33,993 nucleotides of DNA, taken from assembly GCA_945889625.1 (NCBI GenBank), contig CAMDCE010000010.1, positions 74,637 through 108,629 on the forward strand, in the 5' to 3' direction. Shown here in pieces: positions 7,535-14,967 of this stretch (position 1 is the stretch's first letter; the number at the start of each line of letters is the position of its first letter). Source of the DNA: Asaia bogorensis (GTDB taxonomy: Bacteria; Pseudomonadota; Alphaproteobacteria; Reyranellales; Reyranellaceae). The notes beneath the pieces were generated by a model, which was given only the letters and a program-made list of their open reading frames with translations, did no database searches and had not been told where the DNA came from. Position numbers and translations under genes: made by a program.

Positions 7535-8394
7535 GGCATCAGCGCCGCGACGCAGGCTCCGATCCACAAGAGGACGACGATCGCCATCGGCCAATCGGTC
7601 AGCACCACGTCGGTCGGCGACTCCCCGCCATCGCGGGCTTCGACCACGTACCAGTAACGAAACAGCCCGAACAGCACCAACGGGATGGTCACGGAGAGCC
7701 TGGGGTTGGTCGAGATCACGAACAGGCTGTAGAAGACCAGCGCGCCGGTCGCCGACATCTCGGCGTAGCGGTCGACCAGCGCCGGCGTATATTTCTGCAG
7801 CACCGCGCGCGAGACCGTGCCGGTGCTGGCCAGCTCCTGGCGCCGCTTGACGGCCGCCAGGTAGAGCGCCAGGCAAAGCGTGGTGATCGCCATCCAGCTC
7901 GACAGCGGCACGGCCAACGCCTCGGCGCCGGTATAGACGCGCAGCACGAAGCCGATCGCGATCGAGAAGATGTCGAGGACGGGCTGATCCTTCAGCCACC
8001 AGGTGTAGGCGAGGTTCAGCAGCACATAGCCGCAGATCGGGATCATGGCGCGAGGCGACCACAGCCAGCCGGCCGTAAGCACGCAATAAAGGACGCCCAG
8101 CAATATCAATGCCGCCTGCACCGACACCGTCCCGGCGGCGAGCGGCCGCCTGCTCTTCTTTACCGGATGGCGCCGGTCGCTTTCGATATCGTGGAGGTCG
8201 TTGACGATGTAGCTCGCCGACGAGGCGACGCAGAACAGCGCGAAGGCGAGCGCGGCATTGCGGATCGATCCGGCGTAAAGATACTCACGGGCGAAGACCA
8301 GGGGCGCCAGAACGAAGCTGTTCTTGATCCACTGCCTCGGACGCAAGAGCCTCAGCAGCTCATAAGCAGATGTCGAAATCGATGCCGCTCCCAT
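7531..8394 (-). CDS. UbiA-family decaprenyl-phosphate phosphoribosyltransferase-like membrane protein
   Basis: The protein has 287 residues with about eight or nine membrane segments. It begins ELLRLLRPRQWIKNSFVLAP, then carries the first Asp-rich motif N65-D66-LH-D69-IES-D73, followed by RHPVKKSRRPLAAG. The RPRQWIKN and HPxKxxRP words are those of the DPPR-synthase branch of UbiA (Rv3806c in Mycobacterium, NoeC in Azorhizobium), which moves 5-phosphoribose from PRPP to a polyprenyl phosphate. They differ from the quinone prenyltransferase branch. DprE1 and DprE2 homologues lie across a 250-bp divergent intergenic region and supply the next two steps, which strongly supports this reading. The gene leads an operon with two aromatic hydroxylases. 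Confidence 0.88.
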   Translation of the reverse strand: MGAASISTSAYELLRLLRPRQWIKNSFVLAPLVFAREYLYAGSIRNAALAFALFCVASSASYIVNDLHDIESDRRHPVKKSRRPLAAGTVSVQAALILLGVLYCVLTAGWLWSPRAMIPICGYVLLNLAYTWWLKDQPVLDIFSIAIGFVLRVYTGAEALAVPLSSWMAITTLCLALYLAAVKRRQELASTGTVSRAVLQKYTPALVDRYAEMSATGALVFYSLFVISTNPRLSVTIPLVLFGLFRYWYVVEARDGGESPTDVVLTDWPMAIVVLLWIGACVAALMP

Positions 8395-8446
8395 TCCTTG
8401 CAGTTTCGCCTATACTCATCGGCTGAAACAATAGCCAAAGCTAGGA

Positions 8447-8561
8447 CGAGGGGCCCTTGATCAAGAGCGGCGAAAGGCCCCTCGCTTGGGGCGCGTCAGA
8501 CGCGCCCGACTCGGGATGACAAGTTTGGTTACTGCTGCGCCACCTTCGTTGTCATCCCGAG
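8447..8561 (+). repeat. block of perfect inverted repeats between the divergent UbiA and DprE1 genes
   Basis: Three inverted-repeat pairs lie side by side: CGAGGGGCC (8447-8455) with its complement at 8476-8484; GGGCGCGTC-A-GACGCGCCC (8489-8507); and the 13-bp CTCGGGATGACAA (8510-8522) with its complement at 8549-8561. The last, followed by GCGAAGCGAGGGATCC, has the look of a common dispersed palindromic repeat of alphaproteobacteria. The block fills most of the 8395-8645 intergenic region, so promoters for both units must lie at its flanks. Confidence 0.65.
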
Positions 8562-8645
8562 CGAAGCGAGGGATCCTTGATTTGCATGACACCGCGTGTG
8601 TGAACGTGCGCTAGTGAGTGACGGTCATTCCCGCGCACGGGCCTC

Positions 8646-9941
8646 ATGAAGCCCGTCTCGTCGTGGGGGCGATTGACTGCGCTCCCCCATGAAGTGATCG
8701 AACTGAAAGACCGCGACGGCGTAGCGGGCGAGCTGGCGCGCCGGCGTTCCGGCATCGCCTATGGCATGGGTCGCAGCTATGGCGATGCCTGTCTCAATCC
8801 CGACGGCGTGCTGTGGAGCACCGCAGGGCTCGATCGCTTCATCGCCTTCGACGACGCTACCGGCGTGCTGGTGTGCGAAGCCGGCGTCGTGCTGCGCGAC
8901 ATCCAGCGTCTGGCGATCCCGCGCGGCTGGAGCCTGCCGGTCCTCCCGGGCACGCAGCTCGTCACGGTGGGCGGCGCCATCGCCAACGACGTGCACGGCA
9001 AGAACCATCACCGCATGGGCACCTTCGGCGAGCATGTCCGGGCGCTGCGGCTGGCGCGCAGCGGCGGCGAGACGATCGAGTGCGGTCCCGACCTGCAGCC
9101 GCAGCTTTTCGCCGCGACCGTCGGCGGCCTGGGGCTGACCGGCGTGATCACCCAGGCCGAGCTGCAGCTGCGCCCGGTCGCCGGCCCATGGCTCGAGGCC
9201 GAGACCATCGCCTATTCGGGGCTGGCCGAATTCTTTTCGCTCTCCGACGCCTCGGAGGCGGACTGGGAACACACCGTGTCGTGGATCGACTGCACGTCGG
9301 CCGGCCCACTGCGCGGCCTGTTCATGCGCGCCAACCCGGCCGAACGGCAAGACGGTCCGGAGTGGCGCGAGCGGCGACGCCGGATGCCGATGACGCCGCC
9401 GGTCTCGCTGGTGAATGGCCTTACCCTGCGACCCTTCAACGCCGCCTACTTCAATTTGAGCAAGCGTCGCGCCGGCGCCCGCATCGTCCACTACGAGCCG
9501 TTCCTCTATCCGCTCGACAGCATCCTGGAATGGAACCGCATGTACGGTCCGTCGGGCTTCTTCCAGTATCAAAGCGTCGTGCCGCGCGGCGCCGCCCTGG
9601 CCGCGACGCAGGAGATGCTCGACGCCATCGGGAAATCGGGCGAAGGCTCCTTCCTCGCTGTCCTGAAGGCGTTCGGCGAGCGCAAGGCGGCCGGCCTGAT
9701 GAGCTTTCCCCAGGCCGGCGTCACGCTGGCGCTCGACTTCCGCAACAGCCGCGCGACGCCGACCCTGTTCGAGCGACTCGACGCCATCGTGCGCCGAGCC
9801 GGCGGCCGCATCTACCTCGCCAAGGATGCGCGCATGCCGCGCGAGCTGTTCGAGGCGACCTATCCCAATCTCTCCGAGTTCACGCGCCATCGCGACACCG
9901 GTGCGAGCTCGGCGATGTCCCGTCGGCTGACGGGAAGCTGA
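8646..9941 (+). CDS. dprE1: decaprenylphospho-beta-D-ribofuranose 2-oxidase (DprE1 homologue)
   Basis: The 431-residue protein aligns with mycobacterial DprE1 over its length: SWGR at the N-terminus, the FAD-binding words YGMGRSYGD (39-47) and PGTQLVTVGGAIANDVHGKN (101-120), YGPSGFFQYQSVVP (300-313), SFLAVLKAFG (335-344) and YLAKDARM (390-397). Tyr45, His118 and Lys393 match mycobacterial Tyr60, His132 and the essential Lys418. It oxidises the 2'-hydroxyl of polyprenylphospho-ribose to the keto intermediate that DprE2 reduces to arabinose. The residue matching Cys387, the covalent benzothiazinone target, is Ala362. The start is supported by homology; no good ribosome-binding site is visible. 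The dprE2 gene follows after 13 bp. Confidence 0.93.
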   Translation: MKPVSSWGRLTALPHEVIELKDRDGVAGELARRRSGIAYGMGRSYGDACLNPDGVLWSTAGLDRFIAFDDATGVLVCEAGVVLRDIQRLAIPRGWSLPVLPGTQLVTVGGAIANDVHGKNHHRMGTFGEHVRALRLARSGGETIECGPDLQPQLFAATVGGLGLTGVITQAELQLRPVAGPWLEAETIAYSGLAEFFSLSDASEADWEHTVSWIDCTSAGPLRGLFMRANPAERQDGPEWRERRRRMPMTPPVSLVNGLTLRPFNAAYFNLSKRRAGARIVHYEPFLYPLDSILEWNRMYGPSGFFQYQSVVPRGAALAATQEMLDAIGKSGEGSFLAVLKAFGERKAAGLMSFPQAGVTLALDFRNSRATPTLFERLDAIVRRAGGRIYLAKDARMPRELFEATYPNLSEFTRHRDTGASSAMSRRLTGS

Positions 9942-9954
9942 AAGGAAGGTCGAC

Positions 9955-10695
9955 ATGAAAATCGTCGTGGTGGGAGCGACATCGGCGATCGCCGAACATT
10001 GCTGCCGGCTTTGGGTGGCCGAGGGCCCGACCGAGCTGATCTTCGTCGCGCGCGATCTCGCCAAGGCGGAGAGGATCGCGGCCGATCTGCGCGTACGCGG
10101 CCCGGGGTCCACCGTGACCATCGTACAGAGCGATTTCCTCGATCCCCGGCTCATCCAGGCGATGGCCGATGGCGCCGTCGCAAGCGGGCCCGTTGACATC
10201 GTCCTGATCGCGCAGGGCTGGATGCCCGGCCAGGAGGCGTGCCAGAACGATCTCGCGCTTTGCCGTGAATCGCTGGAGATCAACGCCATCTCGCCGGTCC
10301 TGTTTGCCGAGGCCTTCGCCGGGCATTTCGCCAAAGCCGGCCGCGGTACCGTCGCCATCATCGGTTCAGTGGCCGGTGATCGCGGTCGCAAGCGCAATTA
10401 CACCTATGGCGCGGCGAAGGGATTCCTGGCGCGCTACGCCGAGGGCATGGAGCACCGCTTCGCCGGCACCGGCGTCAGGATCGTGTTGATCAAGCCCGGC
10501 CCCACCGACTCACCGATGACCGCCGATCTGAAGGCCATGGGCAGGCGCGTCGCGGCTGTCGAGGACGTGGCGCGCGTGACGGTGGCTGGCATCAGGCGCG
10601 GCCGTCCGGTCGTCTACGCGCCGCCGATCTGGCAGGCCGTCATGCTGATCGTGCGCCACATCCCGCGCCTCGTGTTCAACAGGCTGTCGATTTGA
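9955..10695 (+). CDS. dprE2: decaprenylphospho-2-keto-ribose reductase (DprE2 homologue), SDR family
   Basis: This is a 246-residue short-chain dehydrogenase with a nucleotide-binding start (KIVVVGATSAIAEHCCRLW) and catalytic Asn110, Ser138, Tyr151 and Lys155 (NYTYGAAK). Its GATSAIAE and YxYGAAKG words and a hydrophobic C-terminal segment (about 220-246, ending RLVFNRLSI) match the DprE2 group, which reduces the 2-keto intermediate to polyprenylphospho-arabinofuranose with NADH. A ribosome-binding site AAGGAAGG precedes the ATG by 7 bp. Placement directly behind dprE1, as in mycobacteria, supports the assignment. Confidence 0.9.
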   Translation: MKIVVVGATSAIAEHCCRLWVAEGPTELIFVARDLAKAERIAADLRVRGPGSTVTIVQSDFLDPRLIQAMADGAVASGPVDIVLIAQGWMPGQEACQNDLALCRESLEINAISPVLFAEAFAGHFAKAGRGTVAIIGSVAGDRGRKRNYTYGAAKGFLARYAEGMEHRFAGTGVRIVLIKPGPTDSPMTADLKAMGRRVAAVEDVARVTVAGIRRGRPVVYAPPIWQAVMLIVRHIPRLVFNRLSI

Positions 10696-10723
10696 ATCGC
10701 TGGGACTACGCCAACAAGCAAAA

Positions 10724-10834
10724 CCTCATGCTGAGGAGGCTGCGCAGCAGCCGTCTCGAAGCATGGGCGACAGACGCGGTGCCGGTTGCCCACCCTTCGA
10801 GACGCGGCCCTGTGGGCCGCTCCTCAGGGTGAGG
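10724..10834 (+). repeat. RPE-like palindromic repeat, copy A
   Basis: The element starts CCTCATGCTGAGG, contains GTCTCGAAGCATGGG and CCACCCTTCGAGACGC, and ends CTCCTCAGGGTGAGG. Outer and inner arms are both inverted repeats. Layout and words match copy B at 12092-12219. Elements with these words are widespread between genes in rhizobia and relatives. It lies between the convergent dprE2 and flavin oxidoreductase genes, where it could also end transcription. Confidence 0.8.
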
Positions 10835-10839
10835 TGATC

Positions 10840-12072
10840 CTAGGCCCGCTTCGCGGCCGCTTCCTTCTCGGCCATCTTGGCCTTGAGCTGCTCGGGCGTG
10901 AGGCGGACGATATGTTCGTTCTGGTGGCTGTAGATGTCGTATTTCGCGACATCGAGATCCTCCAGCACGATCTCGCGCGCCAGCACCTTCTGTTTCCACG
11001 CGACGTGCTCGGCTTCGGCAGCGTGGAATTCCGGCATCACTTCCTTGGCAAACAGCTCAAGCGAGGAGCAGATGTCGGCGTGACTGGTCTTGCCGGCCTG
11101 GTTGAGCAGGATCACCTGGTCGACCCGGCTCTGCCCGAACTGGCGGAGCTTCTTGCGGATGGTCTCGGGCGAGCCGATCAGGCCCGAATCGAGCGCCTTC
11201 TTCTCCTCCGGCCCGCCCTTCCAGCTCTGGTACTCGCGCCACAGGTCGGACGTGCCCGGCGCGTCGACGCCTTTGCGGCCGTAGTAGCTCAGGGCAAAGA
11301 TGAAGAAGGTCCAGCCGGCGGCCTTGGCCACGGCCTCCTCGTCGGTCGGCGCACACATGAATCCCGAGACCATCGCCACGTTGGGGTTGCTCGGATAGTC
11401 GGTGAGCTTGTTCGAGTTGTTCAGCAGGTTGTTGTAGTACTTGTGCACCCAGGCGCGCGCCGCCTCGGGCGTCACGAAAGTGAAGCCAAGCGCGCCCATG
11501 CCCCACTCGCCGGCCTTGCCGATGGTCTGGATGTTCGAGCAGGCGACCCACAGCGGCGGATGCGGCTTCTGCAGCGGCTTGGGGATCACGTTGCGCGCCT
11601 CGAAGTCGTAGTACTGACCGTGGAACTCCCAGCTTTCCCTGGTGAACATCGGGACGATGGCCTTCACGGCCTCCTCCCAGCGCTCGCGCTTGTCGCGCAC
11701 CTTGATGTTGAAGGGATGGAGCTCGGCCGGCCCCGCCGCCTCGCCCATGCCGAGATCGACGCGGCCGCCGGACAGCAGGTCGAGCGTGGCGACTCGCTCG
11801 GCGACGCGATGCGGCTGGTTGGTGGTGAGCTGGACCACGCCATGGCCGAGGCGGATGCGCTTGGTGCGCTGGCTGGCGGCGCCGAGGAAAACCTCCGGCG
11901 CCGAGGAGTGGGAATATTCCTCGAGGAAGTGATGCTCGACTTCCCAAGCGTAGTCGTAGCCGAGCTTGTCGGCCAACTCGATCTGCGTCAACGAGTCCTG
12001 CAGGAGCTGATACTCACTCTTCGGGCCCCACGGCCGCGGCAGCTGGTGTTCATAGAAGATGCCGAATTTCAT
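10840..12072 (-). CDS. LLM-class (luciferase-like) flavin-dependent oxidoreductase
   Basis: The 410-residue protein starts MKFGIFYEHQLPRPWG and shows the bacterial-luciferase barrel features: ADKLGYDYAWEVEHHFLEEY (34-53), TKRIRLGHGVVQLTTNQPHRVAERVATLDLLSGGRVDLGMG (about 70-110) and a late segment GSPETIRKKLRQFGQSRVDQVILLNQAG. These enzymes use reduced FMN and O2 for oxygenation or desulfonation. The specific substrate is unknown. No flavin reductase is adjacent. The gene stands alone between two RPE-like repeats. Confidence 0.88.
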   Translation of the reverse strand: MKFGIFYEHQLPRPWGPKSEYQLLQDSLTQIELADKLGYDYAWEVEHHFLEEYSHSSAPEVFLGAASQRTKRIRLGHGVVQLTTNQPHRVAERVATLDLLSGGRVDLGMGEAAGPAELHPFNIKVRDKRERWEEAVKAIVPMFTRESWEFHGQYYDFEARNVIPKPLQKPHPPLWVACSNIQTIGKAGEWGMGALGFTFVTPEAARAWVHKYYNNLLNNSNKLTDYPSNPNVAMVSGFMCAPTDEEAVAKAAGWTFFIFALSYYGRKGVDAPGTSDLWREYQSWKGGPEEKKALDSGLIGSPETIRKKLRQFGQSRVDQVILLNQAGKTSHADICSSLELFAKEVMPEFHAAEAEHVAWKQKVLAREIVLEDLDVAKYDIYSHQNEHIVRLTPEQLKAKMAEKEAAAKRA

Positions 12073-12091
12073 GTCGCGCTCCTCGCCTCTA

Positions 12092-12219
12092 CCTCATCCT
12101 GAGGAGCCGCGCGATTAGCGCGGGGTAGACCCCGCGCACAGGCGTCTCGAAGGATGGGAACCAGTCTCGATGTTGCCGACCCTTCGAGACGCGCCCTGCG
12201 GGCGCTCCTCAGGGTGAGG
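12092..12219 (+). repeat. RPE-like palindromic repeat, copy B
   Basis: It begins CCTCATCCTGAGGAGC, contains GCGCGATTAGCGCGGGG, GTCTCGAAGGATGGG and ACCCTTCGAGACGCGCCC, and ends CTCCTCAGGGTGAGG. This is the same layout as copy A at 10724-10834, with a longer left arm. It separates the flavin oxidoreductase start from the stop of the alpha/beta hydrolase. Confidence 0.8.
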
Positions 12220-12230
12220 CTTATCTGTCT

Positions 12231-13115
12231 CTACTTCCCCTTATAGAATGTCGTTATTCGGTCGGCGATGATGGGAACGAGTTTGCCGGGAAAATCGTGG
12301 CCCCAGCCGGGATAGCTCTGGAATTCCGCGCCCGGCACCAGGCTCGCGACATCGCGGCCACCCGCGATCGGCAGCAGCGGATCGTCGTCGCCGTGCATCA
12401 CCAGCGTCGGCACCTTGATCGTCTTCAGCAAGTCGACGCGATTGCCCGAGGCGATCACCGAAAGATATTGCCGCGCCGAGCCCTCGGGATACCAGCGACG
12501 GTCGACATTCTTCTCGACGAAAGCGCGCAGCTCGGCTTCCGGCGCGGGGTAGCCCGGGCTGCCGATCGTCTGGCGCAGCTTCATGCCAAATCTGACCCGC
12601 TGCTCGCGCGACGGCCCCTCGGGTTGCGCCGACAGCATGGCGAGCGCCTCGGGCGTGCCCTGCGGCAGGCCGGGCCGGCCGCTGGTCGAGTAGATCGACA
12701 CCATCGAACGCGTGCGCCCGGGATATTGCGCCGCCACGATCTGCACGATCATGCCGCCCATCGAAGCGCCCACCATGTGGGCCTTCGCGATGCCGAGCGC
12801 GTCGAGGAGGCCGATCGCGTCGGCCGCCATGTCCGTCAGATAATAGGGTGCCTCGACCTTCTTGCCGTTCATCACCTTGCCGATCGCCTCGGCGACGTTC
12901 GGCACGCCCCACGAGCCGAAGTCGGTCGACAGGCCGGTATCGCGATTGTCGTAGCGGATGACATAAAAGCCGCGCTTGGCCAGGCCCTCGAACAGCGCAT
13001 CGGGCCAGATCGTGAGCTGCGCGCCCAGCCCCATGACCAGCAGCAGCGCCGGATTGTTCCTGTCGCCCGTTGCCTCGTATTCGATCTCGATGCCATTTGC
13101 CTTTGCGCGCGCCAC
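12231..13115 (-). CDS. alpha/beta hydrolase (esterase-like)
   Basis: The start is GTG 13115 with GGGAGG directly upstream; the product begins MARAKANGIEIEYEATG and has 294 residues. The canonical fold is complete: VMGLGAQL oxyanion strand, RYDNRDTGLS, nucleophile elbow G-A-Ser118-M-G-G, acid Asp245 in HGDDDPLLP and base His273 in GWGHDFP. The words DNRDTGLS and ASMGGMI are common in the RdmC/EstB-like esterase group. No substrate can be inferred. It lies 13 bp after a small unknown gene on the same strand and is probably co-transcribed with it. Confidence 0.9.
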   Translation of the reverse strand: MARAKANGIEIEYEATGDRNNPALLLVMGLGAQLTIWPDALFEGLAKRGFYVIRYDNRDTGLSTDFGSWGVPNVAEAIGKVMNGKKVEAPYYLTDMAADAIGLLDALGIAKAHMVGASMGGMIVQIVAAQYPGRTRSMVSIYSTSGRPGLPQGTPEALAMLSAQPEGPSREQRVRFGMKLRQTIGSPGYPAPEAELRAFVEKNVDRRWYPEGSARQYLSVIASGNRVDLLKTIKVPTLVMHGDDDPLLPIAGGRDVASLVPGAEFQSYPGWGHDFPGKLVPIIADRITTFYKGK

Positions 13116-13128
13116 GTTTCCTCCCCTC

Positions 13129-13383
13129 TCATCGTTTCCCGACTGCGTCGGCCAGCCACGCCACGGCCTTGATGGCCGCCCTCGAGGCGGCGTCCTTCGA
13201 GGAATAGGCGGCGCCTGAATAGAAGGCAACCGGCGTCCACTCGCCGGCATCCTCGACATCGCGGCGAAACTCCTCGAAGCCGAAACTGCCATCCGGGCGG
13301 CGGAACAGATCGACACAGCGATCATGCTCGCCGTTTTCGATGCTGTTGAAGACAGTCCATGACTTGTCGATGCGGCTGGACAT
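13129..13383 (-). CDS. small conserved-looking protein of unknown function
   Basis: The 84-residue soluble protein starts at ATG 13383, two bases after the stop of the upstream gene, so translation is probably coupled. It has no signal peptide or membrane segment. It reads SWTVFNSIENGEHDRCVDLF then RPDGSFGFEEFRRDVEDAGEW, with a C-terminal helix ending in AIKAVAWLADAV. I do not recognise a named family. The composition and position inside a compact operon indicate a real gene. Confidence 0.7.
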   Translation of the reverse strand: MSSRIDKSWTVFNSIENGEHDRCVDLFRRPDGSFGFEEFRRDVEDAGEWTPVAFYSGAAYSSKDAASRAAIKAVAWLADAVGKR

Positions 13384-13385
13384 CT

Positions 13386-14033
13386 TCAGTAGCGGCCGCG
13401 CTTGGCGGCCCACCAAAAGGCCAGCGGCCGGCGCCACGGGCTGAGATCGCGGCCGATCGAAAGGGCCGGCAACAGGACCGGCAATGCCGCGGGATCGACC
13501 TTGTCCCTGCGCGCGCGCGCCGCGGCGAGCAGCTCGTTGCGCTCCGGCCCCTCACCCATCAGCCACGCCGTGGCGATGGCGCGGGCTGCGGTTTGCGTTT
13601 CGCCGTCGCTGACACCCAGCACGCCGAGCTCAAGGTCGGCCAGCGCGTGGCCCGCCCGCACCACGTCGAGCCGGCCCTCGATCTCCTCCTCGCGGGCATC
13701 GATCAGGGCCATGAGAGCGTCGGCGCCGAGCCCGTGTCGCCGCACGGTTTCGCTGAGCGATTCGACGATCGGCTGGGCGCGCGGCTTGGCGGCACCCGCC
13801 GCCTCGGCCGCTGCCTCGCGCCACCACTCCAGGCGGATACGCGCCAGCAGGGGTTCGCGCGTGACCGTTCGGCTGCGGCCAAGTTCGTGATCGAACGCCA
13901 GCAATGCCAGCAATCCGCGGCGCGCCGGCTCGGCCGCGAACAGCGCCGCCACGAAGCGGTCACGGTCGGCAGCGCGCACCAGGTCGAGCACGTAGCGATG
14001 CGAGGCGTCGGGTGCGCGGTAGGACTCGATCAT
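13386..14033 (-). CDS. squalene/phytoene-synthase-like protein (NDUFAF6-type)
   Basis: The 215-residue protein begins MIESYRAPDASHRYVLDLVR and contains FDHELGRSR (about 49-57) and REPLLARIRLEWWREAA (about 61-77), the marks of the degenerate squalene/phytoene synthase family. In catalytic members the first segment is an Asp-rich DxxxD motif; here only one Asp remains, so prenyl transfer is unlikely. Mitochondrial NDUFAF6 and its alphaproteobacterial relatives are linked to complex I assembly and often follow secD-secF-Mth938. In this window those genes lie 3 kb upstream on the same strand. The protein is shorter than the usual 270-290 residues. No clear ribosome-binding site is seen, so the start is uncertain. 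Confidence 0.75.
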   Translation of the reverse strand: MIESYRAPDASHRYVLDLVRAADRDRFVAALFAAEPARRGLLALLAFDHELGRSRTVTREPLLARIRLEWWREAAAEAAGAAKPRAQPIVESLSETVRRHGLGADALMALIDAREEEIEGRLDVVRAGHALADLELGVLGVSDGETQTAARAIATAWLMGEGPERNELLAAARARRDKVDPAALPVLLPALSIGRDLSPWRRPLAFWWAAKRGRY

Positions 14034-14138
14034 CGGGAAAACACTCGTCTGCGGCCGTTGAACGCAGCAGGCTACGAGCATACAATGGTGCGCACAGGGA
14101 TTCGTCAATCCCATCAACAAGATAAGGGGATATCCTCC

Positions 14139-14735
14139 ATGGGCGTCATCTTCACATCGCTGCAGCGGACCCTCGCCGCCGGCGTCGTTCTGCTGATCGT
14201 CATAGTTGTGGTGGTCGGTGCCGTCACCGGCCAAATGACCAAGATCGATCATGCCTGGTCGACCTTCGTGATGCGCTGGCTACACGTCCTGAGCGGCGTG
14301 ATGTGGATCGGCCTGCTGTGGTACCTGAATTTCGTGCAGGTGCCGACCATGCCGACGATCCAACCGGTCGAGAGCCGCACCGCCATCACCAAATTCATCG
14401 CGCCCAACGTGCTGTTCTGGTTCCGCTACGCCGCGTTGGCCACCGTCGTCACCGGCCTGCTGCTGGCCTGGATGAGCGGCAGCCTCGTCCAGTCGCTGAC
14501 CCTGCAGAAGGGCTTCATCATGATCGGCATCGGCATGTGGATGGCGCTGATCATGGCCTTCAACGTGTGGTTCCTGATCTGGCCGAACCAGCAAAAGATC
14601 CTGGGCCTCGTCGAGGCCACGGCGGAAGAAAAAGCCAAGGCCGCGCCCATCGCGCTCTATGCCAGCCGCTTCAACACCATGTTCTCGATCGGCATGCTGT
14701 ACTGCATGGTGGCGCAACAGAACGCGCCCGTCTGA
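14139..14735 (+). CDS. PuuD-like (urate hydroxylase membrane domain) protein
   Basis: The 198-residue protein starts at ATG 14139 with AAGGGGA upstream at 14124-14130. Four to five membrane segments are visible (about 10-30, 43-64, 88-110, 124-150, 180-195). The words MRWLHVLSGVMWIGLLWYLNFVQVP and VLFWFRYAALATVVTGLLLAW match the N-terminal membrane domain of PuuD, whose full-length form adds a cytochrome c domain and oxidises urate. That cytochrome domain and its CxxCH motif are absent. The protein may still be in urate metabolism, but short PuuD-like proteins are also plain membrane proteins of unknown role. Its last 11 codons are repeated downstream. Confidence 0.78.
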   Translation: MGVIFTSLQRTLAAGVVLLIVIVVVVGAVTGQMTKIDHAWSTFVMRWLHVLSGVMWIGLLWYLNFVQVPTMPTIQPVESRTAITKFIAPNVLFWFRYAALATVVTGLLLAWMSGSLVQSLTLQKGFIMIGIGMWMALIMAFNVWFLIWPNQQKILGLVEATAEEKAKAAPIALYASRFNTMFSIGMLYCMVAQQNAPV

Positions 14736-14755
14736 TCCGTCCAACGTCGACTACG

Positions 14756-14782
14756 AAACGGGGCCATAGGGGCCCCGTTTTC
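14756..14782 (+). terminator. rho-independent terminator of the PuuD-like gene
   Basis: There is a perfect 10-bp stem, AAACGGGGCC (14756-14765) with its complement at 14771-14780, a five-base loop and a short T run (CGTTTTCT). Confidence 0.85.
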
Positions 14783-14818
14783 TACTGCATGGTGGCGCAG
14801 CAGAACGCGCCCGTCTGA
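14783..14818 (+). repeat. 36-bp duplication of the 3' end of the PuuD-like gene
   Basis: Bases 14783-14818 repeat 14700-14735 with a single difference (CAACAG against CAGCAG). The copy encodes the same YCMVAQQNAPV and stop but lies in another frame relative to the parent gene, 83 bp downstream, between two terminators. Confidence 0.9.
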
Positions 14819-14839
14819 GCCGACGGCCACTGATTGCGG

Positions 14840-14900
14840 AAACGGGGCCCTTAAGCCGCTTTCGCGCCGATGGCGCGAAACGGCGAGGGGCCCCGTTTTT
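14840..14900 (+). terminator. second, long rho-independent terminator
   Basis: An 11-bp perfect outer stem, AAACGGGGCCC (14840-14850) with complement at 14888-14898, encloses a second stem built from GCCG-c-TTTCGCGCC and GGCGCGAAA-CGGC (14855-14884). It is followed by TTTTTCG. The outer stem is nearly the same sequence as the first terminator, so this whole unit may have arisen by duplication. Confidence 0.85.
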
Positions 14901-14932
14901 CGTCTTGGGACCTTCATTGCTGCCCCTGCGCA

Positions 14933-14967
14933 CATCTAGTCTGTACGGGATTATCCCCCACTAGATG
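14933..14967 (+). promoter_or_regulatory. inverted repeat in the leader of the small membrane-protein pair
   Basis: CATCTAGT (14933-14940) is repeated inverted as ACTAGATG (14960-14967), 19 bp apart. A comparatively AT-rich stretch with a possible -10 element follows (ACAATATTACACTATG, about 14984-14999). The 14901-15176 region contains no gene. It could hold an operator and promoter followed by a leader of about 170 bases. Confidence 0.4.

Noticed and set aside
6026..7657. A 543-codon plus-strand frame opposite the MhpA-type hydroxylase
   Set aside because: Antisense to a gene with complete FAD motifs; no start signal and no recognisable domain.
13359..14138. Upstream extension of the PuuD-like frame
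   Set aside because: Antisense to the squalene/phytoene-synthase-like gene; the ribosome-binding site and first membrane helix fix the start at 14139.
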